A DNA stretch of 64,000 nt from Episyrphus balteatus (lineage: Eukaryota > Arthropoda > Insecta > Diptera > Syrphidae): positions 111,186,028-111,250,027 of the forward strand of contig NC_079136.1 in NCBI RefSeq assembly GCF_945859705.1, read 5' to 3'. The stretch's first letter is position 1, and each line of letters opens with the position of its first letter. Below the pieces are notes generated by a model. The model did not search any database. It saw only the letters and a program-made list of their open reading frames with translations, and was not told where the DNA came from. Positions 1 to 12,714 of the stretch are shown piece by piece. Position numbers and translations under genes: made by a program.

Positions 1-257
1 ATCATCAATGAAAAATTGATCATAAATAAGAATTTAGGCAGAGGCAAATTAAACAAGTTCAACTAAACGACAATTGAGAACTTACTTAAGAAAACCTAAT
101 GAATACGGATGAATGAGTTTAATTTTATAAACCGCTGATAAGTACCCCAAAATTGACGAAACGGCTTTTCTGGCGAAGTCAAAATTCTTTTTTCAAAATT
201 CTGTATTTCAAAATTTTGCTGTTCATAATTCTGTTTTACAAAATCCTACAAGAAATT

Positions 258-319
258 AAAAAAGGGTTTGAAAAATGTTAAAACGAGCGCGCTTTTAAAC
301 ATTTTCCAAACCCTTTTTT
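258..319. repeat. Hairpin-forming inverted repeat
   Basis: Two arms of about 27 bases (AAAAAAGGGTTTG... and ...CAAACCCTTTTTT) flank a short AGCGCGC centre. The pairing is nearly perfect. It may be a minimal MITE; no target duplication was identified. Confidence 0.6.
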
Positions 320-453
320 ATTATTTTATTTATTTATTTTATCTTTAAAAATTTTGTGAAATCATCTTCTCGCAAAACTTTCCGCTTGATTGATTACTAG
401 TTTTATTAAAATAACTTAAAATTAAATTCATTTTCATGTCTTTACATATATTA

Positions 454-878
454 CACTGGTTTACAAGGATTTTGTTGCCGAAACAAAAATATACTTTTCT
501 GGAGGTTTTCGGTGTTCTGAACTCGAATCCATAGTCAGAAAATACTAATCAGCTCTCGTTTTTGAAATATTACCGTTAGAAAACGAAAAAAAAACAAAAC
601 GTTGAGTACTTCGGACCTTATTCTTTTATATAAGGAAAATAGTTTTAGAATATTTTGTAGCGGTTTCTAAAAGAACTGTTTTCCATCTTTCAAAACCTGT
701 TTAAATCTTAAATAAAAAATAAGGTCCGAAGTACAGCATTTTCTAACGGTAATATTTCAAAAACGGGATCTGATTAATTTTTTTTTATTTCGGATTCGAG
801 TTCAGAACACCGAAAATCTTCAGAAAAGTATTTTTTTGTTTCGGCAACAAAAAAAAAGTTTAATTTTGTTAACCAGTG
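454..878. mobile_element. Foldback element, F family copy
   Basis: The two halves are inverted copies. The left end starts CACTGGTTTACAAGG and the right end is ...TTGTTAACCAGTG. TTA directly flanks both sides (451-453 and 879-881), which fits a 3-bp TWA target duplication. The arms share the words GAATCC(A/G)(T/A)AGTC and ATATTACCGTTAG, which recur in other F copies near 14960, 40060, 42786, 46430 and 46870. No open frame of note, so it is non-autonomous. Confidence 0.75.
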
Positions 879-1167
879 TTATCAAAACTATTATAAATTT
901 TTTCTACTCCATCTATCTCGAGCTGCAGCCTAAACCACTAAAACAATTTGGTTAAAACTTGCCCGTTAAGAGATTAAAGGTACCTGCCATGTCACATATA
1001 TATAAAATTTTGTTATCCTCTATAACGATTTTGATTTAAAAAAAATCTTTTTTTACAAGTTCCTACTTTTAAATTTAAAAAAATAAATATTTTTTAACCA
1101 TTATAAATGTCATTAACCCGTTTCCTTGATTTATGACTAAAATAATGACTAAAATATGATTAAAATA

Positions 1168-1198
<31 letters not shown>

Positions 1199-1454
1199 CA
1201 AAATGGGCAGATGAATTTTTTAGTTTTAGTTTCTTTTTTATTTTTCGAAAAAAAATTCGCTTCCCAGTTTTCGAAAAATTGTTTTATAAGAATTTGTAAT
1301 CCAAAAAGTAATTTGTCTATTTTACGGCAGTGTAACTGTTTTCATATTTCAATTAAATCAATCAGAGAAAGTTCAAAATAAAAAAAAAAATCATTTCATT
1401 GTAAACTATTTTCTCAAGGCAATTGTCAGTTCTTTTTTGCTCAAATTTTTTAAT

Positions 1455-1926
1455 GTCGTTTTCGATTGGCAGTCCGGAAGCGTCCGGAATCATTCAGAAG
1501 ACTTCTGAAAGTGTTTTATTCGCACAAAAATGACAGACAGAACGCTTCTCAGAAGCGAAATTCTCTTCTCGATTTAAAATCAGAAGCACTAATACATGAG
1601 CACTTAAATGTCAAAAAAAAATACTAAATCATTCTTTTTTTGTTGTCATTCAAAAATGTATTATTTAAAGAAATTAAAATTAATTAGAAAGTTAAAATGG
1701 GTACCTTAATGCAATGATATATTTTTTTAACCATTTTCTTCTTCATCGTCATCTTCAGATTTATAATTTTTCATAATTTTTTCGTTTGGAAGAAAAAAAA
1801 ATAAAATTTATTTCACATTTGAAATTTCACAAACACAAAAAAAGCAGAATTGAGTGGAAGCGACTCAAACTGTTTTATTGGATTTCAGAATGAGTGTATC
1901 CTTGAGTGAAACCAATCGAAAACGAC
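1455..1926. mobile_element. MITE, GTCGTTTTCGATTGG family, copy 1
   Basis: The ends are perfect 15-bp inverted repeats: GTCGTTTTCGATTGG at the left and CCAATCGAAAACGAC at the right, with AT on both outer sides. Inside are imperfect inverted blocks about GAAGCG. A second, shorter copy lies at 16613-16821. Confidence 0.7.
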
Positions 1927-2317
1927 ATAAGTTTAACTAGTTTGACGGAAAATATAAATTTCACTCTAGTGAATATCATGGTATAAGTTCTGAGCGAACG
2001 AAAATGTTTCGGGTGAAAAGATGTGCAGGTGAAAATTACAATTAGGCTATTATTATCACCATTTTCTCGCCTTGTCTTGAATCATTTTCTTAAGTTTCGA
2101 AATGCGGTCCTGAAACGAAATCACCACGAACAGAGACGCATTGTTATTATTTGGAACGTATGTCTGAGCCCTTTTCCAACCAACTCTAGCTTTTCCTTTC
2201 TACCTCTCCATTGCGCCTTTATAGTTTATTTAATTAAATATACAATCAACAAAAGGCAGACGTCGAGAGTGACGAGCAAAAGAATACCGAACAGAAGTGT
2301 CGGTTTTTAGAGCGATG

Positions 2318-2343
2318 GCGATGTGGCAATGGCAATGGCAATA
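2318..2343. repeat. GGCAAT-type short repeat
   Basis: Hexamer-like repetition of GGCAAT and GGCGAT, about four units, in an otherwise ordinary stretch (2000-4100) where I see no gene. Confidence 0.5.
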
Positions 2344-4159
2344 GTGGGTAATTCGTCATTCCTTGTATTCCCAGGACACGAAAGGATGGATATTCTATAT
2401 ACACTAATAGGTAGACTCTGTACAACCAAAGGGGGTGGTTAAAAACGGCAATGGCATTGATGGTAATGCATTGTATTGTGCTCACTGCGCGAGAAAAACT
2501 ATTGTGATCTGGATAACAGCAGGGAGACAGATCAACATATTGGCCAGGGAACGCAAAGGGACTCAGCACTCAGAGATGATTGCAATGATGCCAATTCACG
2601 GTGGTGGTGGTTGTGTACAGAATGATGAGGCTGGGTTCCTGTCCTGGTGCAGTCGTGTGACGGTTGATGGACCGCTTGCAGTGATGTTATAGTTGTAAGG
2701 ACGAACGGGTGCGTGTTTTTATGATTGAATGATGTTTTGCACGTGCAACGTCGGCCGCCGCCGCCTCTGTACCATGTCCTGGGAAATGGACATTTATATT
2801 AATTTTTTTTTTTATTTTCATTTTTGCAGGAGGTAGCAACAATTTTTGGTTGCCATTGCCACACTACTTTTAAATGTGTGTGAATGAGTTTAATGCTGGA
2901 AAAAATTTTCCGGTAATTACACTTGGGATTTTTTTTTTTTTTTCTGGCGAACAAAATAATAATTGAATCGGATCGCGTGGTATAAATTATCATCAAAGCG
3001 CTTGAAATTATTATTTATTAGAAATTAGGATTTCTCTTTAAAAGTTTTATACTATACTAACACTACATACATAGACACACATTATGTACATATATAAAAG
3101 TTATTCGTGGGGGAATTTCAAAGGACAACCACGGGACTGATGGGCTATGTTGGGAAATTTAATATAATTTGATTAATGATTTGAGATAAACTCAATCAGA
3201 TTAAACATTAGTTATTACTGCTACAATTAGTGAATCATGTAGATGTAGGTAAATTTTCTATGGAAAATTGAAAATAATTATGGATTTAAAATTTTTTAAT
3301 CAAGCACTAGGCGTTGGGCAAAAATTTTCTGCGAGTTGGTTTGATGAAGGGAAGAACCAGAAATGCAAGATAATGATGAATTGAGGAATTCAGTGGTGTG
3401 GGAAGCTGAAATTAAATTAATTTTCATTTTTTTGCTGAAAGACTACGGCAATAGATTTCATTGGGCAGTTTTTTTTTCTATCAGGTATTTTCTAGGTTTA
3501 AATTTTGATTGTTATACAGACACCAAATAGAAAACTGAAACACGAAGGAATTGTCATATATTTTGTATTTATAAAATACAATTTAACTCCGACTTCACGA
3601 CACAAAAACGTTCTTATAAATTTCACTTAAACAATTGCAATTGCAAATATGCTTTTTATTGTTATAAATATTATTTTTTGTATCTTTCTTTTGTACCGTC
3701 AACTCCATTAAACTATATAATCATTTAAAACTTTCATGAACATTTAGGCAATTTGTTAAATTTATTCGACATTTTGCAAAAATATTGTATTATTTGTATC
3801 AATATGTTTCATACATATATTTTATATGGGAGCGTATCGGAATCCCGCTTTTTAAACCTGTTTTTTCAAAAATCGCGAAAAAAAGTTTTAAACATTCTTT
3901 TTCTAAAATACCAATTTTTTTAAATCTTGTCTTCTAAAATCCCACTTAATCAAAATCTTGTTTTTACAGAATACATGCATTAAAATAAATTTAAAAATTA
4001 TGAGAAATGGACAAAAAAAATGATAAAAACTTTTTTTTTTTTAGCCCACAGAATACCTACAGTTGAACTAAATACATTATGAAAACATTTTTACTTGGTT
4101 AATTCATTTTGGTTTATTTTCTGTTTTGTTTTAACAAAATAGTACCTTGCTTTTATATC

Positions 4160-4720
4160 GTCGCTTCAGAAGCAAAGTGTCCTATCTCCAAATTTAGAGT
4201 TTTTCAGAAAAGCAATTTGAGATATTTTTATTCTTAAAAGGAGATTAGAGCCGTTTGCTGGATCGAAACTTAAACATTTAAGTTCAACATAAATCCTTAT
4301 GTGACAGTTTACGCAGAGGAAAAAGTAGAGAATAACTGCCATATTATTCACTAGTTTAAAAAATACATCTAGATGTAAAATTGTCAAATGTCAAAAATAA
4401 ATTCAAATCCATAATATTCACTATCACACAGAGAAAAAAATAGTCATTTTCATTATTTTTTAACTATTTTCATAGCTAAAATCGGGATAACTATTTTGGA
4501 TTTGGATTTATTTTTGACATTTGACAATTTTACATCCAGATGTATTTTTTAAACAAGTGAATAATATGGCTGTAAGAGTTTATGTTCAACATAAATTATT
4601 TAAGTTTCGATTCAGCAAATGGCCCTTAAAGTCGTAGAAAAATAAAATTTAATTTTTGATGATAAATCATTTTTTGAAAATCTCTTAAAAAACAAAAGAA
4701 ATAGAGGGACTTAAATGTCG
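4160..4720. mobile_element. Foldback repeat
   Basis: The left part (about 4240-4416, read in reverse) matches the right part (about 4499-4630). Both contain the run TTTGACATTTGACAATTTTA and the word GTGAATAATATGGC. The outer parts diverge, so boundaries are approximate. Confidence 0.6.
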
Positions 4721-5139
4721 TTTCTCAGAAAAATAATAACTATTCTTGTGATTTTTTTCTCAGCAATGCTTGAAAAAGTGTTGTTTTGTATTGTCATGGT
4801 ACCTTTAATGCAAAACAACATTAGCCCTCACGCCGGATAATTGTTTATATTTTATATTTGTTGAAGATTCACTTAGAAAAATTACTCATTTTTTAATTTG
4901 TTTTTATTTTTTTTGTTGCCGATTTTGCAATCAAAACTAGTTATTTTATTTTAAAAAAATCTATGCTATAGATGATTCTACTACTTGCGAAGTACAAAAA
5001 TGTGATCGACTGCTCCAAATTCCGCTCGGCAGTCTTTAAGGTTGGTAATCGTTAAGGAAATTATTTTGGTTGTAAGGTTCGCCGTTAAAAATGTTGTAGG
5101 TTTCATTTAAAAACTAGATTCCCTTCTTATACATAGGTA

Positions 5140-5320
5140 CATCAGAAATATCGAAGATTTCTCCAAAATGTCATTTTAATAAGCTTATAGGAATGCGATC
5201 CAACTGGTGCTTTGCCATTTTGTAGATGATTCGATTGAACATATCATTAATGAAAAATGTAAACAAAAGAGGACTCAAAATTGATTCCTGCGGAATAGCT
5301 CTTTGAATAGTAAAATAATT
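5140..5320 (-). pseudogene. Non-LTR reverse transcriptase relic
   Basis: On the minus strand, 5305 down to about 5235 translates as AIPQESILSPLLFTFFINDM. This matches the reverse transcriptase block G(V/I)PQGSxLSPLLFxLFIND of jockey/CR1-like elements. The catalytic YADD block that should follow is missing, and a stop is met soon after. It is a short dead fragment. Confidence 0.55.
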
Positions 5321-8300
5321 GAAAGCATTTTTAACGATATACAACATAGCTACTGCTAATTCTGCAGAAAATAAGAATTATTGTAGCATAACAGTATTTT
5401 ATTTATCTTAAAAGGTATACCTAGTATAGAAGAAGAACATTATAAAAAGTCACAAAATTAAAAGAAGAAACAAACTCTAAAGATAATACATATATGAACC
5501 ACTAGAAATATTCAATAAACCTACCAAACGTAAATGCAAACTAGTAGAAATTTCTCCCGTTAAGCACCCTATTTAACTCTTATAAACCGCACATTTTGGG
5601 CTCATTGTGAAAGTGAAGGATGTTTGGTTTGTATTTAAAACGTACCCAAAACATCCTGTCGTAATCTAAATCCGGTTAAGAAGGCTTTGCAAAACCTCAC
5701 TCCAATATCATTTAAATTTTTTTTGTTTTGTTTCACTGTGATAGGTGGGAGGAAACATTATGCGAAACACAAAGCCCCCCAACTGCGGCCAACCTAAAAC
5801 AAGGACTCAACTATTAAGGTTAATTAACTGAAAATAATGTTTAACATCAACATGACAAGATGTATCCAAATGTCCATAGGAAAAACCACAAAACCACCAC
5901 CTCAACTCATTCCCCATTTTAATGACAGAAGCATTGCCAATGCCAATGCGAATGCCACCCTCTGTATGATGATGGTGCTTGCCCTTGCTTTATACTCGCT
6001 GTAATGTGGTTAAACTTATACCAAAAAACCCCAAATGGGGTTCAAATATTTAAACTCTTTGTTTGTTACCGTTAGTGTCGTTGAAGTCTTTCGGACAGTT
6101 GTAGATAGGTAAGTAGGAAAGGGTAGTAAAAACATAAGACAAAAGCTCAACACCACCATCACCATTTATACCACTATTTCGTTCTTACACCTGACGTCAT
6201 TCTAGACAAATAGAAATACTGTGTCGCCATAACTACTGCTAAAGTTTTTGTCACCGAAACCGACACAAATGATAAAACAGAAAAAAAATACTAAAGAAAA
6301 AACTACGGAAGGTGAAATGAAGGATTTTACGTCCACGAAAATTTATAACAGATGGTTACATTCCCTTGGGAGAAAGAGAAAGGCTAAACGAATCCCGTCC
6401 GTCTGGGCTCAGAACTACTTAGGGGTGGACACATAGACAAGTTGTAATTGAAAACAGAAAGCAAACAATATTCCTTAGCGAAACGGATTAACGAATTATC
6501 ATCAGCCAAGCAACTCCGCAGGGGGTGGTTGAAATTAGATATGAAAAATGAATACCACACGAAGGACCTTACTTATTTAAGTCTCGAGAATCCGTTAAAA
6601 TGCATTGCAAATAAAATTGGCCACGCACACGTGCGTCGGTTGTCTGAAAGAACTTCACAATATTGTGTCAAATTTCCATTCCAATATTCTTAAATGAAAA
6701 GAAGAAAATTTGAAGGACTCAACCAAAATTTGATTTAAAAATCGGCATTGTATCGTTTTGCCCTCGTGTTTTCATTTCATTTGACACCGAATATACAATA
6801 TTTGAATGGTCGTCGTCGTTGTAACAGAGTTATAAATGGAAGTATCAATTGTGTTGTTCTACACCCCTTGGCGAAGGAGACGCAGAGCCACCCCTGTAAT
6901 GATACCCATAGCAACCAATACTATACCACCACCCTTGACATCTGTTTAATGCCGAAGTTTAATCTGCTCTCCTCCCGCATTATCCTTGATCCAGTGGGAT
7001 ATTTCATCTAGCGTTGTGTTTTCTTGTTGAATTGATTAAATGATATCATTAAGGGTTTTATTTAAGGGCGGGCCATTCCATTCGTCCCGTCCGTTCGTCC
7101 GTGTCCTTTCTGTATTTCCGTTTTGCCAAGTGTAGTTGTTGTTGCAAAGTACGGAGATAGGTTAACTCGAACCCGTTCTATAACTTAAGTCCAAGGATAT
7201 GGCGAATTTTGACGTTATTGATTGTTTTCTGTGTCCCTACCGAGTACATATAGACACGTATATTGTCCTTGAGTAGTCGTCGTCGTCGATTGTATATTCA
7301 TTCGTTTATTTGCCACCGTAACCGTTTTATATAAAAGAGTTGTCATGGAATTCAATTTATTGTCATGTCACTTGTTTCGGAACATTCGATTCTGGTTTAG
7401 ATACACACGTACCCCGCATTGACAGGACGTTGTGCAAGAAGAGGTATCAGAGAAGGAAGAGAGATTAATGTTAATTTCATGGCAATTTATTTAGGTCTAA
7501 ACACGTGGTTGTGTGTGTCTCGTGTATAGAAAAGGTCCTTGTTTTTCTTATACATACTATGGAATTTTTCGTAGGTATATGGGTATTGTAGAATGTGATG
7601 GAGCGTAAGTCACTACAGGTTGTTTTCGATAGAAAATTCAAAATTTTTCAAAATTCAGACTCAGAAATGTTGTAGATTCAAAAAAATTTAAATGATTTTT
7701 TATTTCAGATTAGTCACTTATTGACGCCCCTGAAAGAATCAACAAAATCTCGAAATACTCGACTTATTAATTTTAATTCAAATTATCATGCCAATGCCCT
7801 ATCATATGTATATTTCAATGGGTGCTTAGAGACTTGAAAGTTGAAAATTTCGTGCAAAGAATTCGAGTTCGAAAAAATGAATAAATTTCGAAAAAATGTA
7901 GGTACTTCCTTCGGGTGTTATTGGAAATGTACGAAATACGCCGAAAATGTACGAAATATTCAAAAATTGAAGAAAACTTCGTCGGGGTCTTGGTAAAATA
8001 TCAATTATTTGTTCGAACTTAAATAAAAACTATTTGAAAAATTTAATTATTGTTTTGCCAAGAAAAACTCATATACAAACTTCAAAATTTCAATTTCACT
8101 TTTAAAGTGACAAAACTGGTTCCTTGAATAAAATTCATGAGTTAAAATTTCCTAATAACACCCTGTATAACAAAAATTCACTCTTATCCTATATAGTCTC
8201 CTCACACGTAAAGCACACAAGTTTTCTGGGATGATCATTTCAAAGTGCTTTCACAGGATGTGTCGATAAACTTGTCAGCGTATGTTGATTAATGAAAGGA

Positions 8301-8446
8301 TTTTGTTATACGATGCTGTTGCATATACATATAAATGGATCGGTGACAGGTTTGTTTTGTGAAGCAACAAGAAAACAAAATAGTTAATGGTGGGAATCAC
8401 ATTTAAAGCTTTACGGAATGAGGTAGAGCGAAAGGAGAATTAATAC

Positions 8447-8464
8447 CACACACACACACACACA
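8447..8464. repeat. CA microsatellite
   Basis: Nine CA units in the Ddr intron. Confidence 0.9.
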
Positions 8465-8979
8465 TGTGTAAGGTAGTATAGAGAGAACAAGTGAATTTAT
8501 TTTGTATAAGCTTAATTGCAGGATTTAGAGGACTAAGTGTTATTTTAACAAATCGAAGGACATGAGTGGACAATTGTGTCAAATTGTTTTAGAAGTACTT
8601 AAATCAAAAATGCTTAAAATCGTTTTTTAATCGTTTACCAAAATTCTACATTCCTTAAAGGAAAGTCTGGAATCGGACCTCAAAGTGTGTATTTAAATTT
8701 ATTTTATATTTGTTAGCTCCATATTTCGTTTTGGTGTATCTATGTTAAAGAGAGATACACTAGATAAGATGAAACTCCAGTTGGAGAAAAGGAATAAATT
8801 ATTTTCTAATGAATCAATGATGGTTTAAGCCTTTCAACAAATTTTCCGTACTACATTGTTGCTGACATAAAACAAATGAAGGATTTTTTCCTCGTTTCAG
8901 ATTGATCCAAGATAACGTTCCAATACGGAAAGAGTTACCATACTTCAATTTGATATCTAGACAATCTTTGAGTATCATT

Positions 8980-9168
8980 TTATTTATGAAATTTAAGCAA
9001 AAAATATTGTCTTTGTCCACAAAAAACCTTATTTTAATTAAAAAAAAAAAAAACAAACGGCAACATCGGCAATTTTTAACCTATAGAGGTTAAATTATTT
9101 TAAATTAACGACGACGTTTGAAAAAAAAAGATTATCAAAATAGAAGCTGTACGGTCGGCCGGGTTTCC
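8980..9168. mobile_element. G-family element end, partial copy
   Basis: The right end ...GGCCGGGTTTCC matches the end of the large G foldback at 49892 and the left end at 39623 with one change. Just inside are the shared features GTTTGAAAAAAAAAGAT, ATCAAAAT and CGGCAACATCGGCAATTTTT. Only one end is present. Confidence 0.6.
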
Positions 9169-9369
9169 TTATAATTTTCTTTAGTTACTACCTTTGACTC
9201 AGGTTTTTAAGTTTATTCAAAACTGCATTCTCTGAAATATTTTTAGAAGCTTTACATTCACTATCGTGAACCCTGCCATTTTCGACATAGGTACTGACAT
9301 TGCAATAATTCCCTGAGCCAGGATTTCGTAACATGCATAAGCCAATAAGCAATGACCCTGTCCCAGTGG

Positions 9370-9589
9370 TTTTTTCCGTAAACCAAAATATACTTTTCTA
9401 ATAGATTTTAGCGTTTTAAATTCAAATGCGGAGTCAAAAAAAATCTATGACGTCACGTTTCGAAGATAAAAATTAATTTTGATCTGCTTATATCTCGAAA
9501 ACGTGACGTCATAGATTTTTTTATACTCCGGATTTGAATTTAAAACGCTAAAATCTATTAGAAAAGTATATTTTGGTTTACGGAAAAAA
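9370..9589. repeat. 220-bp near-perfect palindrome
   Basis: TTTTTTCCGTAAACCAAAAT at the left pairs with its reverse complement at the right, and the pairing runs inwards through CTATGACGTCACGTTT and AAACGTGACGTCATAG to a centre near 9480. Its outer word AAAATATACTTTTCTA is shared with F-family copies, so it may be a related element. Confidence 0.75.
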
Positions 9590-10397
9590 TAAATTCTCAG
9601 TTTTATTGAACATTGAAACTTTTCATTAGGTATATCATGTTTTCTAATATTTAATTAAAAACATAGTTGGCAACCATATAACCCCAATATTTTCAATTTT
9701 CTTATGAAACATAAATAGAAGAGATCTCAAAATTGTGATAAATTAAAAAAAAAATGCATGAAATAGCGTAATTAGGGGTCTTAAAGTGTGTTTTTCTAAA
9801 TTGGCATTTTTTGGACTTTGTTCTCAATTTTTTTGATTTTTTGTAAAGAATATGAATCTATGAGTTCTAAATCTTAAATCTAACACCTTTTTGACATGAA
9901 TTTAGCCCAATTTCTAGCTTATATACTGTTTTGAAAATGAAAATTCTATTTTAACGCTCATTCTTTACGCCATTTTGGAGCCGCCATTTTGGAGCCGCCA
10001 TTTTAAATAAAAAAAAGTTGGCAGCCTTTTCGTATTCTCCATACTATAATCATTCAGTGTACCAAATTTCATAACTTTTAGTCCAGAAACGGCCGTGCAA
10101 ATGAATTTTGACGCCAAAAACGAAGAATGGCACCACTGTTCGGCGTTCCTATGCTATAAGCGTCTGAAGGTGGCCATGTTGATTTTTTTTTTCGATTTTT
10201 TTTAAATGAAATGTCGAAACATTTTTTTTTTTTTTTTTCTAACTTTTCGACACTTTAGAAATTTTAAATTTGTATTCGTTCAACAATCTTACCAGAATTC
10301 ATTTAAGACTTTTATCTTAAAAGTGCATTGCGTATATCTCGAAATATTTACATTTCAATGCAACAATGTCAAACATATTTCCCTTTAATTTTTCTAA

Positions 10398-10533
10398 GGC
10401 CCAATTTATTCACTCTCCATTATATTAAAAGTCTCCATTAAAAATTAAAAAACTGTCAAATCGCATACAAATTTTAAAATTTCCCCTTTTTAATGACGGT
10501 TTTAAATTTAATGGAGAGTGAATAAATTGGGCC
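10398..10533. mobile_element. Tourist-like MITE, 136 bp
   Basis: The terminal inverted repeats begin GGCCCAATTTATTCACTCTC and are exact over about 25 bases. TAA flanks each side (10395-10397 and 10534-10536), matching the TWA target duplication of PIF/Harbinger elements. No coding capacity. Confidence 0.85.
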
Positions 10534-10612
10534 TAAGAGAGCTTTTTTTAAATCTTATTTTCTCCGCTTTTTTTTTTACAAATATTTTTGGAAAATTTAA
10601 ATTTTTGCTTTG

Positions 10613-10855
10613 TGTCAAACAGTTTGATCAACAAAGTTTTGCGAGTCAACGCGTTGACACTGCTAAGTAAACGTCACGTTGACACACCTGCGTGTCAACG
10701 TAATTTAGGACAACATTGACGCAATAGTGTCAATCGTGTGATAGTCAATGTTTTATGCATTGACACTGTGAACGTTAACGGTGAGATGACAGAGAGAATA
10801 TGAATTTTTTCTTGACGTCAGAGAGTCAACGCGTTGACCGATTTCGTTGACCGTG
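10613..10855. repeat. Cluster of GTCAA/TTGAC motifs
   Basis: About a dozen copies of GTCAAC or GTTGAC-like words occur in 243 bp. They include two exact copies of the palindrome GTCAACGCGTTGAC (10645-10658 and 10825-10838) and several GTGTCAA/TTGACAC words. Local GC is higher than its surroundings. It could be the subterminal part of a transposon or a protein-binding array; I cannot tell which. Confidence 0.5.
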
Positions 10856-12388
10856 TAATCATAGCTTTACACAAATCTTCATTTGAAAGCATCCACCCTA
10901 TTTGTATACATTTCTCTTAAATCAAATTAATTTTTAATTTTTATATATTTTAAATTTAAATAAAAATAAAGACACAAAAAAATTCAAATATAATCGTACG
11001 CAAAAGTGCTTTTAAATTCCACAAATAAACTCAAACATCAACAAAAAACGAACCCGGACCTCGGACCCAAACACTTACGCTCATCAGAGCCCGAACTCTG
11101 TTGATTACCACAACCAATCAAACTCAACAAACTTCAACCTATACCTTCTTAAACGAAGGAAACCAAGAGCAAGCAGCAGTAGAGCAGTAGAATCCCTTGA
11201 ACAAACCAAGCACAATTCTATCAAAATCCAATCAAATTGACTTTGACTTTTATTCAACCTCTGCTTTATATGGAACAGCCCGCTGCATTAGTTCGGTACC
11301 TACATATACATATGCTACGTACATATACATTCAATTCCGCTTTGATATAGCTTTTCCGGACTTAATTCATTCGAATGCCATTGCCGTTGCTGCAAACAAA
11401 ATCTAATTGCATTGCCAACTGTAGTTGAAGCTCAAGTATATAAGAATATACAGTATAAACTTCATCTTACCCTTGGGCTACCGAACCTCCTTCAACGTCC
11501 ATCATCATCATCATCATCCCCAACTACACCCCCCTCCACCCAATGCGCCCGCTGCCACCGTGTCGTCTTCTCTTGTAGCTGTTTAAACAATCGCGCAGCA
11601 TGTTGAACATTTCCACAACGTTTACTTTGGAAATCCTTTCGAGCTAACTCATCCGTGTAAATCCGTAAAATCATGTATTTAGCCCAGAAGTAGCACGTGT
11701 CACGTCATTGTCAATTGATACGCATGAAAAGACAGCTGTTCCGTTCGTAATGTATACCCAAGTCCTGTACTCAATCCTATACATGCAATGCATCCAAACG
11801 TGCGAATTCAAGGATTACCTATTACGATTACGAAAGCCTTATACGACGACAATGTCGACGACAACGACGACTGATTAAGGTTCTCGAGAATCCCTTCAAA
11901 AACAACCGCTCTTCCTATTGATATAGCTAGTGTCTTTGTGTTATTCATCTCTAATGTCATTGACATATCCAAATCAAGGTGGTGGCAGTATACCGATGAA
12001 ATGGAACGCACTATGGCACAAAGTAACCATTAATTGCGATTCTACATTGACCAGACCCGTTTGCTCACGCACAAACCGTACACAACAACGAGTTCTATTT
12101 CTATGAACAATACCAACAAGTATAACAACAGCAACTATGGAATAGTAATTTCTAAAACAATTGCCTAGGGCTTCTTTTGAGAATCCCATATATGCATAAG
12201 ACAGGATATGCAGGGAAAGTCCTATTTAGTGCGCACTGTATATATCTACCTACCTATAGCAAACTCGCATCTTGCATTTAATTATCTCTTTTCAACCAAA
12301 CAACCCCTCTATACTATACTCTTGATTTTGCAAATCCAGATTTATTGTCTAGTAACGCATTGTTTTTGTGACCCTTTTGTAATTGCAG

Positions 12389-12548
12389 GAGTTGCATAAT
12401 CGGACCAGAGCTCGAGGTTAAAGTATGCTCCATTGGAACTGTGATAAACCGTTCGGCATATGTGGCCGACTATTGCCAACTTGAAGGTACTGGAAGACAA
12501 TCACAGCCAATGCCTATCAGATGGATGTCGTGGGAGAGTGTTTTGTTG
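12389..12548 (+). CDS. Ddr: Discoidin domain receptor tyrosine kinase, activation-loop exon
   Basis: This exon codes for 53 codons of a receptor tyrosine kinase after one base that completes a split codon. It begins SCIIGPELEVK, the strand just after the expected catalytic loop, and ends PIRWMSWESVLL, the P+1 loop and APE-equivalent helix start. The match to discoidin domain receptors (IRWMSWESILLGKF type) is direct. It is flanked by TTGCAG and by GTAAGT at 12549, and joins the next exon in phase 0 to give L-GKFTSKSDVW. The oddity is at 12429-12437: where DDRs have DFG this exon reads SIG, so the metal-binding aspartate is serine. The activation-loop tyrosines are also changed (YVADYC in place of a YSGDYY type). 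DDRs are collagen-binding membrane receptors. The extracellular discoidin domain and membrane segment lie outside the window. Confidence 0.9.
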
Positions 12549-12714
12549 GTAAGTTTTTTTAAATCTTTTTTCAATTTATAAGAAATTAGAGTACCCATTA
12601 AAGATTTGAATTTTTTTCAATACAGATTTTTTTTTTGTTGCAATCCTCAATTAATTTACCCGTATTTAAGTGAACATAAGCGTTTGAAAATCGTTATCTG
12701 CCCGATTCTAAAAA

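Larger units (their letters stand above)
1..12388 (+). other. Ddr: Ddr intron (3' part), repeat-filled
   Basis: This stretch precedes the first recognisable Ddr exon and ends in a good acceptor (a T-rich tract, then TTGCAG at 12383-12388). I looked for the kinase catalytic-loop exon that should come next upstream and did not find it, so the stretch is taken as one intron that starts outside the window. It holds foldback elements, MITEs, a reverse transcriptase relic and simple repeats, listed separately. Short open frames here look like chance. That it is one single intron is inference. Confidence 0.6.

Noticed and set aside
1..12388. Search for the HRD catalytic-loop exon of Ddr
   Set aside because: No stretch encoding HRDLATR or the VAIK lysine was found; those exons lie before the window.
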